A stretch of 64,000 nt of DNA from Roseburia intestinalis L1-82 (GTDB taxonomy: Bacteria > Bacillota > Clostridia > Lachnospirales > Lachnospiraceae): assembly GCF_900537995.1 (NCBI RefSeq), contig NZ_LR027880.1, positions 1,620,001-1,684,000 of the forward strand. The letters run 5' to 3'. A program made the position numbers and the translations under genes. Under the pieces are notes generated by a model. The model had not been told where the DNA came from, did not search any database, and was given only the letters and a program-made list of their open reading frames with translations. The stretch's first letter is position 1, and each line of letters begins with the position of its first letter. Shown here in pieces: positions 18,278-26,594 of the stretch.

Positions 18278-18961
18278 CTAATTGGATGGAGATGAAACTT
18301 TGAAATTTCGAATGTGCATATAGACAGTATTTTTTGAAATATTTAACTGGTTGGCAACTTTGATCACAGCATCTTTAAGATTAAATATGCCTTGTTGATA
18401 CAGACGGAAAATAATTTCTTTATTTTTATTGGAAGAAGAAATGCCGGGATCATTGTATACGGATTCTTTGGTTTCTGTAAGTGAAAAAAGTATCAGGTCA
18501 TCAATATTGTCTGAAAAAGTTTCAGAGGAAGCCTGTGTTACAGAAGAGGAGTCCTGTGAAGGAAGCATTCCTTGCAGAAATTCGGAGAGTGGCATTTCCA
18601 TATGAAAATTTATGCAAAGTAAACCGATAATCCGGCCGTGTTCGCCTGTAATAGGAATTGTACAAGAGCGAAGCATTGAATCAGAACTGCTTTTATTGAA
18701 ATAAGGAGAAACAGTACGTGAAGGATCCTGTTCAAGCTCCCCTAACATTTTTAAAGCGAGATCGGTAATGGGAGAGCCTTCTTTCCTTCCAGTAAAATGT
18801 CCGTTGATGATTTTTATGACAGAGTGATCAAGACTTTCTAAGCTGTGAAGTACTAATTCGTATCCGTCACCAAGGTATGCACCAAGTCCGTTTAACATGA
18901 GAGCATAAGAGTTAAGAATTTGTCGGTCTGTTACAGTAAGTTTTAAAAAAGGATTATCCAT
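18278..18961 (-). CDS. YheO/DauR-type transcriptional regulator (PAS-like plus HTH)
   Basis: A 227-residue regulator. Residues about 10-120 match the YheO-like PAS domain (GAYLGDGYELVLHSLES, with GRIIGLLCINF); the C-terminal 60 residues hold a helix-turn-helix (NLKDAVIKVANQLNISKNTVYMHIRN). In this family the ligand is often an amino acid; DauR controls D-arginine use. The ATG at 18961 is chosen over 18982 because GAAAGAGG lies at proper distance. The gene is divergent from ridA-nhaC-patB and shares with them a 240-bp region containing two identical palindromic sites, so it very probably controls that operon and itself. Confidence 0.85.
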   Translation of the reverse strand: MDNPFLKLTVTDRQILNSYALMLNGLGAYLGDGYELVLHSLESLDHSVIKIINGHFTGRKEGSPITDLALKMLGELEQDPSRTVSPYFNKSSSDSMLRSCTIPITGEHGRIIGLLCINFHMEMPLSEFLQGMLPSQDSSSVTQASSETFSDNIDDLILFSLTETKESVYNDPGISSSNKNKEIIFRLYQQGIFNLKDAVIKVANQLNISKNTVYMHIRNFKVSSPSN

Positions 18962-19026
18962 AATAAATACCTCTTTCTTCATAGTTCATATCATTTGTGT
19001 TTACTGGTTCATACAATCATGCATGA

Positions 19027-19162
19027 ACTAAAATATATTTTATCATAAAGTAAAGTTTGATACTACCTTAATCATTATAAGTAAAAAAGAAATAATGTGC
19101 AAGAAAAAATGAATAAAAGTTTATTGAATGAATAAAATTCTATTGACTAAAATATATTTTAT
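19027..19162. promoter_or_regulatory. Two identical palindromic operator candidates
   Basis: The 17-mer ACTAAAATATATTTTAT occurs exactly at 19027-19043 and 19146-19162. Its core TAAAATATATTTTA is a perfect palindrome. The second copy lies between the -35 and -10 of the ridA promoter; the first is 66 bp upstream of the regulator start. This fits a regulator acting on both divergent units. Confidence 0.6.
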
Positions 19163-19171
19163 TGCTATAAT
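19143..19171 (+). promoter_or_regulatory. Promoter of the ridA-nhaC-patB operon
   Basis: TTGACT (19143-19148) and TATAAT (19166-19171) with a 17-bp spacer form a near-consensus sigma-A promoter. The spacer is filled by the palindrome described at 19146-19162. Confidence 0.75.
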
Positions 19172-19203
19172 CAAATTATCAAAAAATAAAGGAGATGGAT
19201 GAA

Positions 19204-19581
19204 ATGATAAAACAAATTTTTACAAAAAATGCTCCGGAGGCAATTGGATGTTATTCACAGGCTGTACAATACGATAAACTTTTGTTCAGTTCAGGACAAA
19301 TTCCTGTAAATCCGGAAAATGGGGAAATTGTTTCTGGAGGTATTGTTCCTCAGGCAGAACAGGTTATGGAAAATATTGGGGCTATTTTAAAAGAGGCCGG
19401 AACGGACTATCGTTCGGTTTTAAAAACAACATGTTTCTTGAATGACATGAATGATTTTGCTGCTTTTAATGAGGTATATGCAAAATATTTCACAGACAAA
19501 CCGGCAAGATCTTGTGTAGCAGTAAAAACACTTCCGAAAAATGTATTATGTGAAGTAGAAGTAATTGCGGTGGTGAAATAG
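19204..19581 (+). CDS. ridA: RidA family enamine/imine deaminase
   Basis: A 125-residue cytoplasmic trimer-forming protein that hydrolyses reactive enamines/imines such as 2-aminoacrylate to the keto acid and ammonia. The family signature is clear: PEAIGCYSQAVQYDKLLFSSGQIP, then VLKTTCFLNDMNDF, and near the C-terminus PARSCVAVKTLP, which holds the conserved Arg. The ATG at 19204 was chosen because GGAG at 19191-19194 directly abuts the earlier ATG at 19195. It is the first gene of a three-gene operon; a PLP-dependent lyase two genes downstream would release aminoacrylate, the very substrate RidA removes. Confidence 0.93.
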   Translation: MIKQIFTKNAPEAIGCYSQAVQYDKLLFSSGQIPVNPENGEIVSGGIVPQAEQVMENIGAILKEAGTDYRSVLKTTCFLNDMNDFAAFNEVYAKYFTDKPARSCVAVKTLPKNVLCEVEVIAVVK

Positions 19582-19640
19582 AGAAAAACAAATGAAGATT
19601 AGCTGGAAAAAATGTATCCAGCCATGAGGAGGATTTATCT

Positions 19641-21125
19641 ATGGGTAATCAAAAAGTGAGAGAAAAGAAAAAACCAACATTTTTTCTGGCAGTACTTCCT
19701 ATTTTAGCGATGATTTTACTGCTCGGAGTTGGTTATGCAGTTATGGGACTGAGTCCAGAGGTACTGATGCTGGTTTCGGCGGCAGTGGCGGCAGTCATTG
19801 CTATCGCGTTGGGATATACATGGGATGATATCATGGATTCTATTGTTGGTAAACTTTCAAAAACAATGCCGGCAATATTTATTTTAATCATTGTTGGTTT
19901 TTTGATTGGTTCGTGGATGATTGGTGGAACAATCCCGATGATGGTATATTATGGACTTAAAATTATAAGTCCCCGGTACATAGCGGTTACATCATTTCTT
20001 GTTACAGCGGTTGTATCAGTTTGTACAGGCACATCGTGGGGTTCAGCCGGAACGATAGGAGTAGCTTTGATGGGAGTAGCAGCAGGTATGGGGGCTCCAC
20101 TTCCGATGGTAGCAGGTGCAGTGGTATCAGGAGCATATTTCGGAGATAAAATGTCTCCGTTGTCAGATACAACGAATCTTGCACCGATTGCAGCAGGTTC
20201 GAAATTGTATGATCATATAGGGCATATGTTTTATACGACAATTCCGGGATGTATCATTTGTATTATTGTATATACAATAGCCGGTTTTTCAGCAGCAGGT
20301 GGAGGTACTGTGGCAACACCGGAAAAAGTAGAAACAATATTGACAACATTAGAGAGCCTGTTTCGGTTTAATCCGCTTGTAATATTACCGCCACTCATTG
20401 TTTTATATGGTTCAATTCGAAAGAAACCGACGATCCCAGTCATGTTGATATCAAGCGTTGTTGCGTTTTTTAATGCGACTGTTTTTCAAGGATTTTCCTT
20501 ACAGCAGTGTTTTACGGCAGCAATCAGTGGATTCAGTCTTGACATGGTAACAAAGACAGGGTTTGATGCAGCAGCATTGATACCAGATATTCCAAGACTT
20601 TTAGAGCGTGGTGGTATGCTTTCCATGTTAAACACGGTTTTGATTGCATTCTGTGCGTATGGATTTGCAGGAACGCTGGCAGTAACGGGATCATTAGATA
20701 TTGTTTTAAACAAGTTGATGAAAACAGTAAAAACGACTGGAGGATTGATTGTTGCAACGATTGTTTCATGTATTACGGCTGTTTTTGTGACGAGTAACGG
20801 TCAGTTATCCATTTTAATACCGGGAGAAATGTTTGCAAAAACCTATATCAAAAAGGGATTACAGCCTAAGAATTTATCAAGAACTCTGGAAGATTCTGCA
20901 ACAGTTGTAGAACCGATTGTTCCGTGGACAGCAGCAGGTGTTTATATGGCAACAACACTTGGAGTGCCTACATTATCCTATCTTCCTTGGGCTGTTATTT
21001 GTTACACAGGTGTTATATTTGCGATTATATGGGGATTTACAGGCTTTGGTATTGCAAAGATAAAACCTGGGGATGAGTATTATGATGAGTATCTGGCACT
21101 TCAGAAGGAAAATGAAACAGTATAA
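19641..21125 (+). CDS. nhaC: NhaC-family Na+/H+ antiporter-like transporter
   Basis: A 494-residue integral membrane protein with about 11-12 hydrophobic segments. The NhaC signature is seen: TGTSWGSAGTIGVALMG, GAYFGDKMSPLSDTTNLAP, and near the end EDSATVVEPIVPWTAAGVYMATTLGV. Members exchange Na+ for protons or for organic anions or amino acids. It lies 59 bp after ridA and 23 bp before the patB-like gene in one operon under the YheO-type regulator, so a role in moving an amino acid or its product is a reasonable inference. Length is normal. Confidence 0.9.
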   Translation: MGNQKVREKKKPTFFLAVLPILAMILLLGVGYAVMGLSPEVLMLVSAAVAAVIAIALGYTWDDIMDSIVGKLSKTMPAIFILIIVGFLIGSWMIGGTIPMMVYYGLKIISPRYIAVTSFLVTAVVSVCTGTSWGSAGTIGVALMGVAAGMGAPLPMVAGAVVSGAYFGDKMSPLSDTTNLAPIAAGSKLYDHIGHMFYTTIPGCIICIIVYTIAGFSAAGGGTVATPEKVETILTTLESLFRFNPLVILPPLIVLYGSIRKKPTIPVMLISSVVAFFNATVFQGFSLQQCFTAAISGFSLDMVTKTGFDAAALIPDIPRLLERGGMLSMLNTVLIAFCAYGFAGTLAVTGSLDIVLNKLMKTVKTTGGLIVATIVSCITAVFVTSNGQLSILIPGEMFAKTYIKKGLQPKNLSRTLEDSATVVEPIVPWTAAGVYMATTLGVPTLSYLPWAVICYTGVIFAIIWGFTGFGIAKIKPGDEYYDEYLALQKENETV

Positions 21126-21148
21126 CCAATATGACGAGGAGATTGTAT

Positions 21149-22327
21149 ATGGAAACACAGTATGATTTTGATGATATAGTGAATCGTAGAAATACAAATT
21201 GTGGCAGATGGGATACCATGGATAAAAAATATGGAACAAGAGATATGATTCATTTGGGTGTTGCTGATATGGATTTTCGGGCACCTGTTGAAATCAGAGA
21301 TAGTCTGCATAAAATTTTGGATATGGGTGTTTTGGGATATACCGATTTAAGTGATAAATTTTTTCTCAGTATTCAAAGATGGTATAAAAAACAATACAAT
21401 ATGGATATCCCTAGAGAATGGATCGTTTTTTGTCCAAGAATCAATATTGCATCCAGTATATGTGTGGAAACATATACAGAAAAAGGTGACGGTATTATTA
21501 TGCATACACCTGCATATGGTCCATTGCAGAATTCAATTTTAAAAAATAACAGAAAAATGCTGTCCAGTCCGCTTAAAAAAAATGGGGAACACTATGAAAT
21601 GGATTTTGCGCAAATGGAGTCAATGGTGGATGAACATACTAAAATGATGATCTTGTGCAATCCGCATAATCCAACAGGACGGGCATGGACGAAAGATGAA
21701 TTGGTGCAAGTTGCAGACTTCTGTAGAGAACACGATCTGATTTTATTTACGGATGAGATTCATGGTGATCTGATGAAAGCGGGAGTGAGACATCAGACAG
21801 CGTTGGATGTTACAGAAGAGATGAATGACAGACTGATTTTAGCAAGTTCGCCGACAAAGACATTTAACATTCCTGGAGTTATTGTTTCCTATATGATAAT
21901 TCCAAACGAAAAATTAAGAAAAGAGATAGAGGTTACTATTGATCGTATTGGGATGCATAATCCGACAATTTTTGCAGTAACTGCGGTAGAAAAGGCATAT
22001 ACAGAATGTGATGACTGGTATGAGGCTGTCAAAAAATATATAGATGCGAATGAAGTGTTTACAAGAGATTTTTTCGCAAAACATTTTCCAGAATTTCATG
22101 TTTATCCGAGAGAAGGAACATATCTGCTCTGGATAGATTATCAGAAAACCGGACTAACCGAGCAGAAATTAGAAGAGTGGTTTTTGAAAAAAGCAAATGT
22201 GTCAGTTTATATGGGAAGTGTATTTGGGGAAGATGGAAGAGGATGTATAAGGCTGAATCTGGCATCACCAAGGAAGGTATTGGATGAAGCATATAACCGG
22301 ATGTTGAAAGTCTGGAAAGAATGGTAA
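21149..22327 (+). CDS. MalY/PatB-type PLP-dependent aminotransferase / cystathionine beta-lyase
   Basis: A 392-residue class I/II aminotransferase fold protein of the MalY/PatB group, which cleave C-S bonds of cystathionine or cysteine conjugates to give thiol, ammonia and pyruvate through aminoacrylate. Visible: FDDIVNRRNTNCGRWD start typical of PatB, HLGVADMDFRAP, NPHNPTGRAWTKDEL, FTDEIHGDLM, and the PLP-lysine segment SSPTKTFNIPGV. GAGGAG precedes the ATG at 21149; an ATG at 21131 is further upstream without a site. It closes the operon with ridA and nhaC. The direct metabolic link is that RidA clears the aminoacrylate released by this enzyme. Confidence 0.9.
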   Translation: METQYDFDDIVNRRNTNCGRWDTMDKKYGTRDMIHLGVADMDFRAPVEIRDSLHKILDMGVLGYTDLSDKFFLSIQRWYKKQYNMDIPREWIVFCPRINIASSICVETYTEKGDGIIMHTPAYGPLQNSILKNNRKMLSSPLKKNGEHYEMDFAQMESMVDEHTKMMILCNPHNPTGRAWTKDELVQVADFCREHDLILFTDEIHGDLMKAGVRHQTALDVTEEMNDRLILASSPTKTFNIPGVIVSYMIIPNEKLRKEIEVTIDRIGMHNPTIFAVTAVEKAYTECDDWYEAVKKYIDANEVFTRDFFAKHFPEFHVYPREGTYLLWIDYQKTGLTEQKLEEWFLKKANVSVYMGSVFGEDGRGCIRLNLASPRKVLDEAYNRMLKVWKEW

Positions 22328-22335
22328 ATGAGAAT

Positions 22336-22376
22336 AAAAGGCTGGTGTTCTATAGATGAGAATGCCAGCTTTTTGC
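22336..22376 (+). terminator. Terminator of the ridA operon
   Basis: AAGGCTGGTGTTCT pairs, with two mismatched positions, with AGAATGCCAGC and is followed by TTTTTG. It sits 10 bp beyond the patB-like stop codon. The remaining 190 bp to the next gene hold a likely promoter but no further gene. Confidence 0.65.
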
Positions 22377-22567
22377 GTGCATCTGGGAATGTACTGATTT
22401 TACGATTAGATTATGAGAGGGGAGAAAACTGGTGTAAATACGGTGGGGATATGGTACAATAAACGGGTATTGAAAGATTAAGAACAAATATACAACCAGA
22501 TCTAGTACAGGTCAGGTCTATACAGAAAAATAAGGCAGATATTATCTCCCGGAAAGGAGACTGGCAG

Positions 22568-23776
22568 ATGAATGATGCATTGAAAATTGAAAATAATGAT
22601 ATTATGAACAAATTTCAAAAAACGGAAAATATCTTAAATGATGTTCAAAATATCATAGAAGTTTCACAGAAAGAAGCCTATCGTGCAGTTAATACAATAT
22701 TGTCACAGAGAAACTGGCTGATCGGGTATCGGATCGCAGAGGAAGAACTGGCGGGTGAAGATCGTGCAGAGTATGGGGTAGAGATTATCAAAAAATTGTC
22801 AAAAGAACTTACAGATAAATATGGAAAAGGTTATGACAGAAGTAATCTTTATCATTGTGTACGATTTTATAAAGCTTTTCCAGAGATTGTCGACACACTG
22901 TGTCGACAATCTAATATTAGACTTTCATGGTCTCATTATAGAACTTTATTACAGGTGCATGATAAGACAGCGCGTGATTGGTATGAAAAAGAAGCATATG
23001 AGCAAACCTGGAGTGTGCGTACTTTACAGCGGAATATAGATACACAATATTATTACAGATTACTGCAGTCGAAAGATAAAGATGCTGTAGAGCATGAGAT
23101 GCAGGAAAAGACGTTTGAGTATCAGCAGGACAAGTTAGAATTTATAAAAAATCCAGTTGTGGTAGAATTCTTAGGATTGACATTGGACGCTTCTTTTAAT
23201 GAGACAAAATTAGAATCGAGCATTATCTCAAATTTGCAGAAATTTCTTATGGAAATGGGAAAAGGCTATGCGTTTGTTGCAAGACAACAGCATATTCACA
23301 CTGAGAAACAGGATTATTTTATAGATTTGGTGTTCTATAATTATATTTTAAAATGTTTTGTATTGATTGATCTGAAAACAACCAGAATTACCCATCAGGA
23401 TGTAGGGCAGATGGATATGTACATTCGCATGTATGATGAATTAAAAAAGTCACCGGATGACAACCCTACGTTAGGCATTGTTTTGTGTTCGGAAACAGAT
23501 GAGGATATTGCAAGGTATTCTATATTGCATGGAAATGAACAGCTATTTGCCAGCAAATATAAATTATATCTGCCTACGGAAGAAGAACTGCGTGAAGAAA
23601 TAGAAGCACAAAAGGCGGTTTTTTATTTACAGCAGAAAGAAACGGAAAAGCAAAACAAGGAGGAAAATCCTCTGCTCCTGCATGGGCAGTCGCATTTTGC
23701 TCCGCAAAACAAGGAGGGAAATCCTCTGCTCCTGCATGGGCAGTCGCATTTTGCTCCGCAAAACAAGGAGGATTAA
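22568..23776 (+). CDS. YhcG-type (DUF1016) PD-(D/E)XK nuclease-domain protein
   Basis: A 402-residue protein. The N-terminal DUF1016_N part (about 30-160) shows AVNTILSQRNWLIGYRIAEEE, YDRSNLYHCVRFYKAFPEI and LSWSHYRTLL. The C-terminal part (about 190-350) is the PD-(D/E)XK-like domain with HTEKQDYFIDLVFYN and FVLIDLKTTRITHQDVGQMDMY, giving the D...(D/E)xK core. GGAAAGGAG lies upstream of the ATG. Two oddities: a perfect 29-bp palindrome within codons about 106-115, and a C-terminal tail made of two 18-residue repeats encoded by a 54-bp DNA repeat that also serves as leader of the next gene. YhcG-like proteins are often found with mobile or restriction loci; the exact role is unknown. Confidence 0.87.
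   Translation: MNDALKIENNDIMNKFQKTENILNDVQNIIEVSQKEAYRAVNTILSQRNWLIGYRIAEEELAGEDRAEYGVEIIKKLSKELTDKYGKGYDRSNLYHCVRFYKAFPEIVDTLCRQSNIRLSWSHYRTLLQVHDKTARDWYEKEAYEQTWSVRTLQRNIDTQYYYRLLQSKDKDAVEHEMQEKTFEYQQDKLEFIKNPVVVEFLGLTLDASFNETKLESSIISNLQKFLMEMGKGYAFVARQQHIHTEKQDYFIDLVFYNYILKCFVLIDLKTTRITHQDVGQMDMYIRMYDELKKSPDDNPTLGIVLCSETDEDIARYSILHGNEQLFASKYKLYLPTEEELREEIEAQKAVFYLQQKETEKQNKEENPLLLHGQSHFAPQNKEGNPLLLHGQSHFAPQNKED
22884..22912. repeat. Perfect 29-bp palindrome inside a coding region
   Basis: AGATTGTCGACACA (22884-22897) and its exact complement (22899-22912) flank one central base. It lies within the YhcG-type gene, encoding EIVDTLCRQSN. Confidence 0.9.
23656..23771 (+). repeat. 54-bp tandem repeat carrying a ribosome binding site
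   Basis: Two near-identical 54-bp units start at 23656 and 23710, each beginning CAAGGAGG and ending in TTTTGCTCCGCAAAA (6-bp stem, 3-base loop). A third CAAGGAGG at 23764 is the ribosome site of the next gene. As 54 is a multiple of three, the units are also read as the tail of the upstream protein. A related 53-bp family occurs at 50353-50519. Confidence 0.88.
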
Positions 23777-23777
23777 A

Positions 23778-25259
23778 ATGCTTCCACAAGCGTTTTTAAA
23801 CAGAATGGAATCAATGCTCGGAAATGAATATCCGGCATTTTTAGAAAGTTATGACAAGGATAAATATCAGGCACTGCGGTTAAACAGTATCAAGGGAGAT
23901 ACTGCGCAGATGAAGGAAAAAGTACCTTTTTCCCTGCAGCCGGTAGCCTGGGCGAAAGATGGATTTTACTATGAAAAAGATGACACTCCGGGCAAGCATC
24001 CGCTTCATGAGGCGGGCGTGTATTATATCCAGGAGCCGAGTGCCATGGCGCCGGTTTCCTATCTGATGGAAGATTATGATGTGGTGCAAAAAGAAGCGGC
24101 AGACTGTCAGGAACGGATCTTAGATTTGTGCGCGGCTCCTGGCGGAAAAAGCACACAGATCGCGGCAAGAATGCATGAAATGTACACATCCGGGAAGTGG
24201 AAGGAGCAGGGACTTCTCATCTGCAATGAAATCCATCCGGCACGCGCGAAGATTTTATCGGAGAACGTGGAGCGGATGGGGATTGCAAATGCAATGGTCA
24301 CGAACGAGTCGCCGCAGCGTTTAGCGGAGGTGTTCGAGGATTATTTTACCCGTATTCTGGTGGATGCGCCGTGTTCCGGGGAAGGCATGTTCCGCAAAAA
24401 TGAAGCGGCATGTGAAGAGTGGAGCCCTGAAAATGTCAGCCTTTGTGCCGAAAGGCAGGATGGAATTTTAGACTGTGCGGCTTCAATGCTTGCACCGGGC
24501 GGCAGGATCGTGTATTCCACCTGTACGTTTGCCCCGGCAGAGAATGAGGGAAGCATGACACGCTTTCTGCTGCGGCACCCGGAGTTTCGTATCGTGGAAG
24601 TAAAAAAGGCAGATGGCATGTCGGCAGGAGTACCGGAATGGGCTTATTTCAGGGAAAAAATGGGACAGGTATTGCCTGAGATTGCACAGACGATCCGTCT
24701 CTGGCCACAGCATCTGAATGGAGAGGGCCACTATCTGGCTGTCCTTGAAAAAGAGGGAACACTAAGACAGGGTTATTGCCGGAATGGGGAAGAAAAAGGA
24801 ATCCCTGCAAAAGATCTGAAAGTACCGGGCAAAGGAATCGTGGAATTTCTGGATTTTGCGAAAGATACATTAGATCCACAGACATTAGCCGGACTGGAGA
24901 AAAATGGTACATATGTGAAATTTGGAGATCAGCTTTACCTTGCACCGAAAGGTATGCCTTCTGTAAAAGGTCTTAAAGTCCTGCGACCGGGACTGCATCT
25001 TGGAACGGTAAAAAAGAACCGCATGGAGCCGTCACATGCGCTTGCACTGGCACTAAAAAAAGAACAGGTGCGCTATACGGCAGATCTGGCTTCGGACGGA
25101 GAGGTGATTCGTGGTTATTTAAATGGCGGAACTTTTTCTTATGAGGGAGAAAAGGGATGGTATCTGATCATGGCAGACGGATTTAGCAGCGGCTGGGGAA
25201 AACTGGCGGGTGGAATCATGAAAAACCACTATCCGAAAGGACTTCGAAAAATGTGGTAG
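23778..25259 (+). CDS. RsmF/NSUN-like rRNA (cytosine-C5) methyltransferase
   Basis: A 493-residue RNA m5C methyltransferase of the RsmB/RsmF family. Residues about 1-95 are the N-terminal domain (ALRLNSIKGD, HPLHEAGVYYIQEPSAM); the SAM-binding core follows with LDLCAAPGGKSTQIAARM, the motif IV catalytic site VDAPCSGEGMFRK and motif VI YSTCTFAPAENEG, which supply the two active cysteines. The C-terminal 130 residues form an RsmF-type appended RNA-binding (PUA-like) region. Its ribosome site is the last unit of a tandem repeat. Most likely target is 16S or 23S rRNA; which base cannot be told. Confidence 0.9.
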   Translation: MLPQAFLNRMESMLGNEYPAFLESYDKDKYQALRLNSIKGDTAQMKEKVPFSLQPVAWAKDGFYYEKDDTPGKHPLHEAGVYYIQEPSAMAPVSYLMEDYDVVQKEAADCQERILDLCAAPGGKSTQIAARMHEMYTSGKWKEQGLLICNEIHPARAKILSENVERMGIANAMVTNESPQRLAEVFEDYFTRILVDAPCSGEGMFRKNEAACEEWSPENVSLCAERQDGILDCAASMLAPGGRIVYSTCTFAPAENEGSMTRFLLRHPEFRIVEVKKADGMSAGVPEWAYFREKMGQVLPEIAQTIRLWPQHLNGEGHYLAVLEKEGTLRQGYCRNGEEKGIPAKDLKVPGKGIVEFLDFAKDTLDPQTLAGLEKNGTYVKFGDQLYLAPKGMPSVKGLKVLRPGLHLGTVKKNRMEPSHALALALKKEQVRYTADLASDGEVIRGYLNGGTFSYEGEKGWYLIMADGFSSGWGKLAGGIMKNHYPKGLRKMW

Positions 25260-25455
25260 TGTGAAAATGAGATTTTTGTCGGGGCAGAATGCCATTGTGC
25301 AGGGTGGAACGCTGATCGTACTGCTTATGGATCAAAAATCAATGAAATGGCATTATGGCGAGAAATATTAAATGTAATCATTACAATTACATCGGCTTTC
25401 TGATATGATTACTGCCAGAGAGAGGCGTTTAAGCAGTTTCAATAAAGAAAAAATA

Positions 25456-25506
25456 ATGCAGAGATGTATATTCATTTACGGATACACATCTCTGCATTTT
25501 GTTTAC
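25456..25506 (+). terminator. Terminator between the methyltransferase and folT
   Basis: ATGCAGAGATGT (25456-25467) and ACATCTCTGCAT (25486-25497) form a perfect 12-bp stem followed by TTTTGTTT. The 334-bp gap around it (25262-25595) also has a 34-codon open frame from 25268 without recognisable family; I see no other gene. Confidence 0.75.
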
Positions 25507-25595
25507 GATTATAGCTATGCCTGCGCAGGATACAATCTATGATTCTGAACTTTGACTTGCAATTCTAAAAAGAATCCACTATCAGATTTTACCCA

Positions 25596-26177
25596 TCAGG
25601 CACGTTCCTTCGCACCTGATTTTACTGTGAAAAATCCAAACTGCGCCGCAATCTTTTTCGCATAAGTCAGTGCAAAGAACAGGATAAAGCTGTCAATTGG
25701 CAGCATGATCACGTTTTTGATGACACGCGGACCAAGCAGTGCAATAAAGCCTTTTCCGTAAAGCATGGAGATCCAGAGCGTATTCAGACCGCAGTTGATG
25801 ACTAGCTTTACAAAAAACTCGGCGATCACGATACGCTTGATTGAGACCGGACGGCGGTAGAGCAGGGTGCCGTAAATCAGACCGGAAAGCATGGCATTAA
25901 AGGTGAATCCAAAGAAAAATGGACCATCCGGCTTTAAGACATACTTTAAAAGATCGAGCGCACCGCCGAACAGGCATCCGACCGCCGGACCGAATAAAAA
26001 TTCAACGATGCGGTTTGGCAGCCCGGAAAAGCCGATCTTGATGTAAGGACCGAGCTGGATGCTTGCGACCATACTTAAGACGATGGCGAGTGCAGCTAAG
26101 AGTCCGCAGAGCACGACCGTCTTTGTGTGGCACAGTTCCTGAAGTGATTGTTGATACAGTTCCTTTAATTTTTTCAT
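25596..26177 (-). CDS. folT: Folate ECF transporter S component FolT
   Basis: A 193-residue membrane protein with about six hydrophobic segments, the substrate-binding subunit that joins a shared energizing module (EcfA/A'/T, not in this window) to import folates. Family features: an N-terminal amphipathic stretch with SLQELCHTKTVVLCGLLAALAI, the PYIKIGFSGLPNRIVEFLFGP block, and GFTFNAMLSGLIYG. Start at 26177 has GGAGG upstream; the open frame runs farther up only because it reads through the leader. A tetrahydrofolate riboswitch precedes it, which supports folate as substrate. Confidence 0.9.
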   Translation of the reverse strand: MKKLKELYQQSLQELCHTKTVVLCGLLAALAIVLSMVASIQLGPYIKIGFSGLPNRIVEFLFGPAVGCLFGGALDLLKYVLKPDGPFFFGFTFNAMLSGLIYGTLLYRRPVSIKRIVIAEFFVKLVINCGLNTLWISMLYGKGFIALLGPRVIKNVIMLPIDSFILFFALTYAKKIAAQFGFFTVKSGAKERA

Positions 26178-26247
26178 AAAAAAAGCCTCCTTCCTTAGCA
26201 GTTTCCTAAAACCACATAGAGGAGACATAAATACCTTTATGCAGCAG

Positions 26248-26352
26248 CGGGATGCGAATTCTGTACCGCAAACAAAAGCAGCGCTTTTGTTTTTCGTCCG
26301 TGTGACAACTCCCTGTTCACATGGCACTTAACGCACAGAGTTCTACTCTGCT
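26248..26352 (-). promoter_or_regulatory. Tetrahydrofolate (THF) riboswitch
   Basis: Read on the minus strand the leader shows GAGTAGAACTCTGTGCGTTAAGTGCC, then TGTGAACAGGG, AGTTGTCACAC, GGACGAA, a variable hairpin with CAAAAGCG...CTTTTG and GCGGTACAGA. This order and these conserved blocks match the THF-I riboswitch. It lies about 70 bp ahead of folT, the usual place, and would repress folate uptake when THF is plentiful, most likely at the ribosome site since no clear terminator follows. Confidence 0.88.
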
Positions 26353-26594
26353 AATATGAAATATTAGTTTTGACAAGTTTTGTTATAGCATACTGATAAG
26401 GCTTTGTAAAGAAGAACTTATATTTTGTGATGTATTTTTAAATATTTCTGATAAAACAGATTCCTGTAAAGGCTGATGACGGATCAGGATTTCAGTGTTA
26501 GAATAAAAGGTATCATGGGCGTAAGCAAACGGCGAATTGGCTCATGTGACGATTTTGCACATGATATGAATGAAAATAATGTGGGAGGAAGCAT

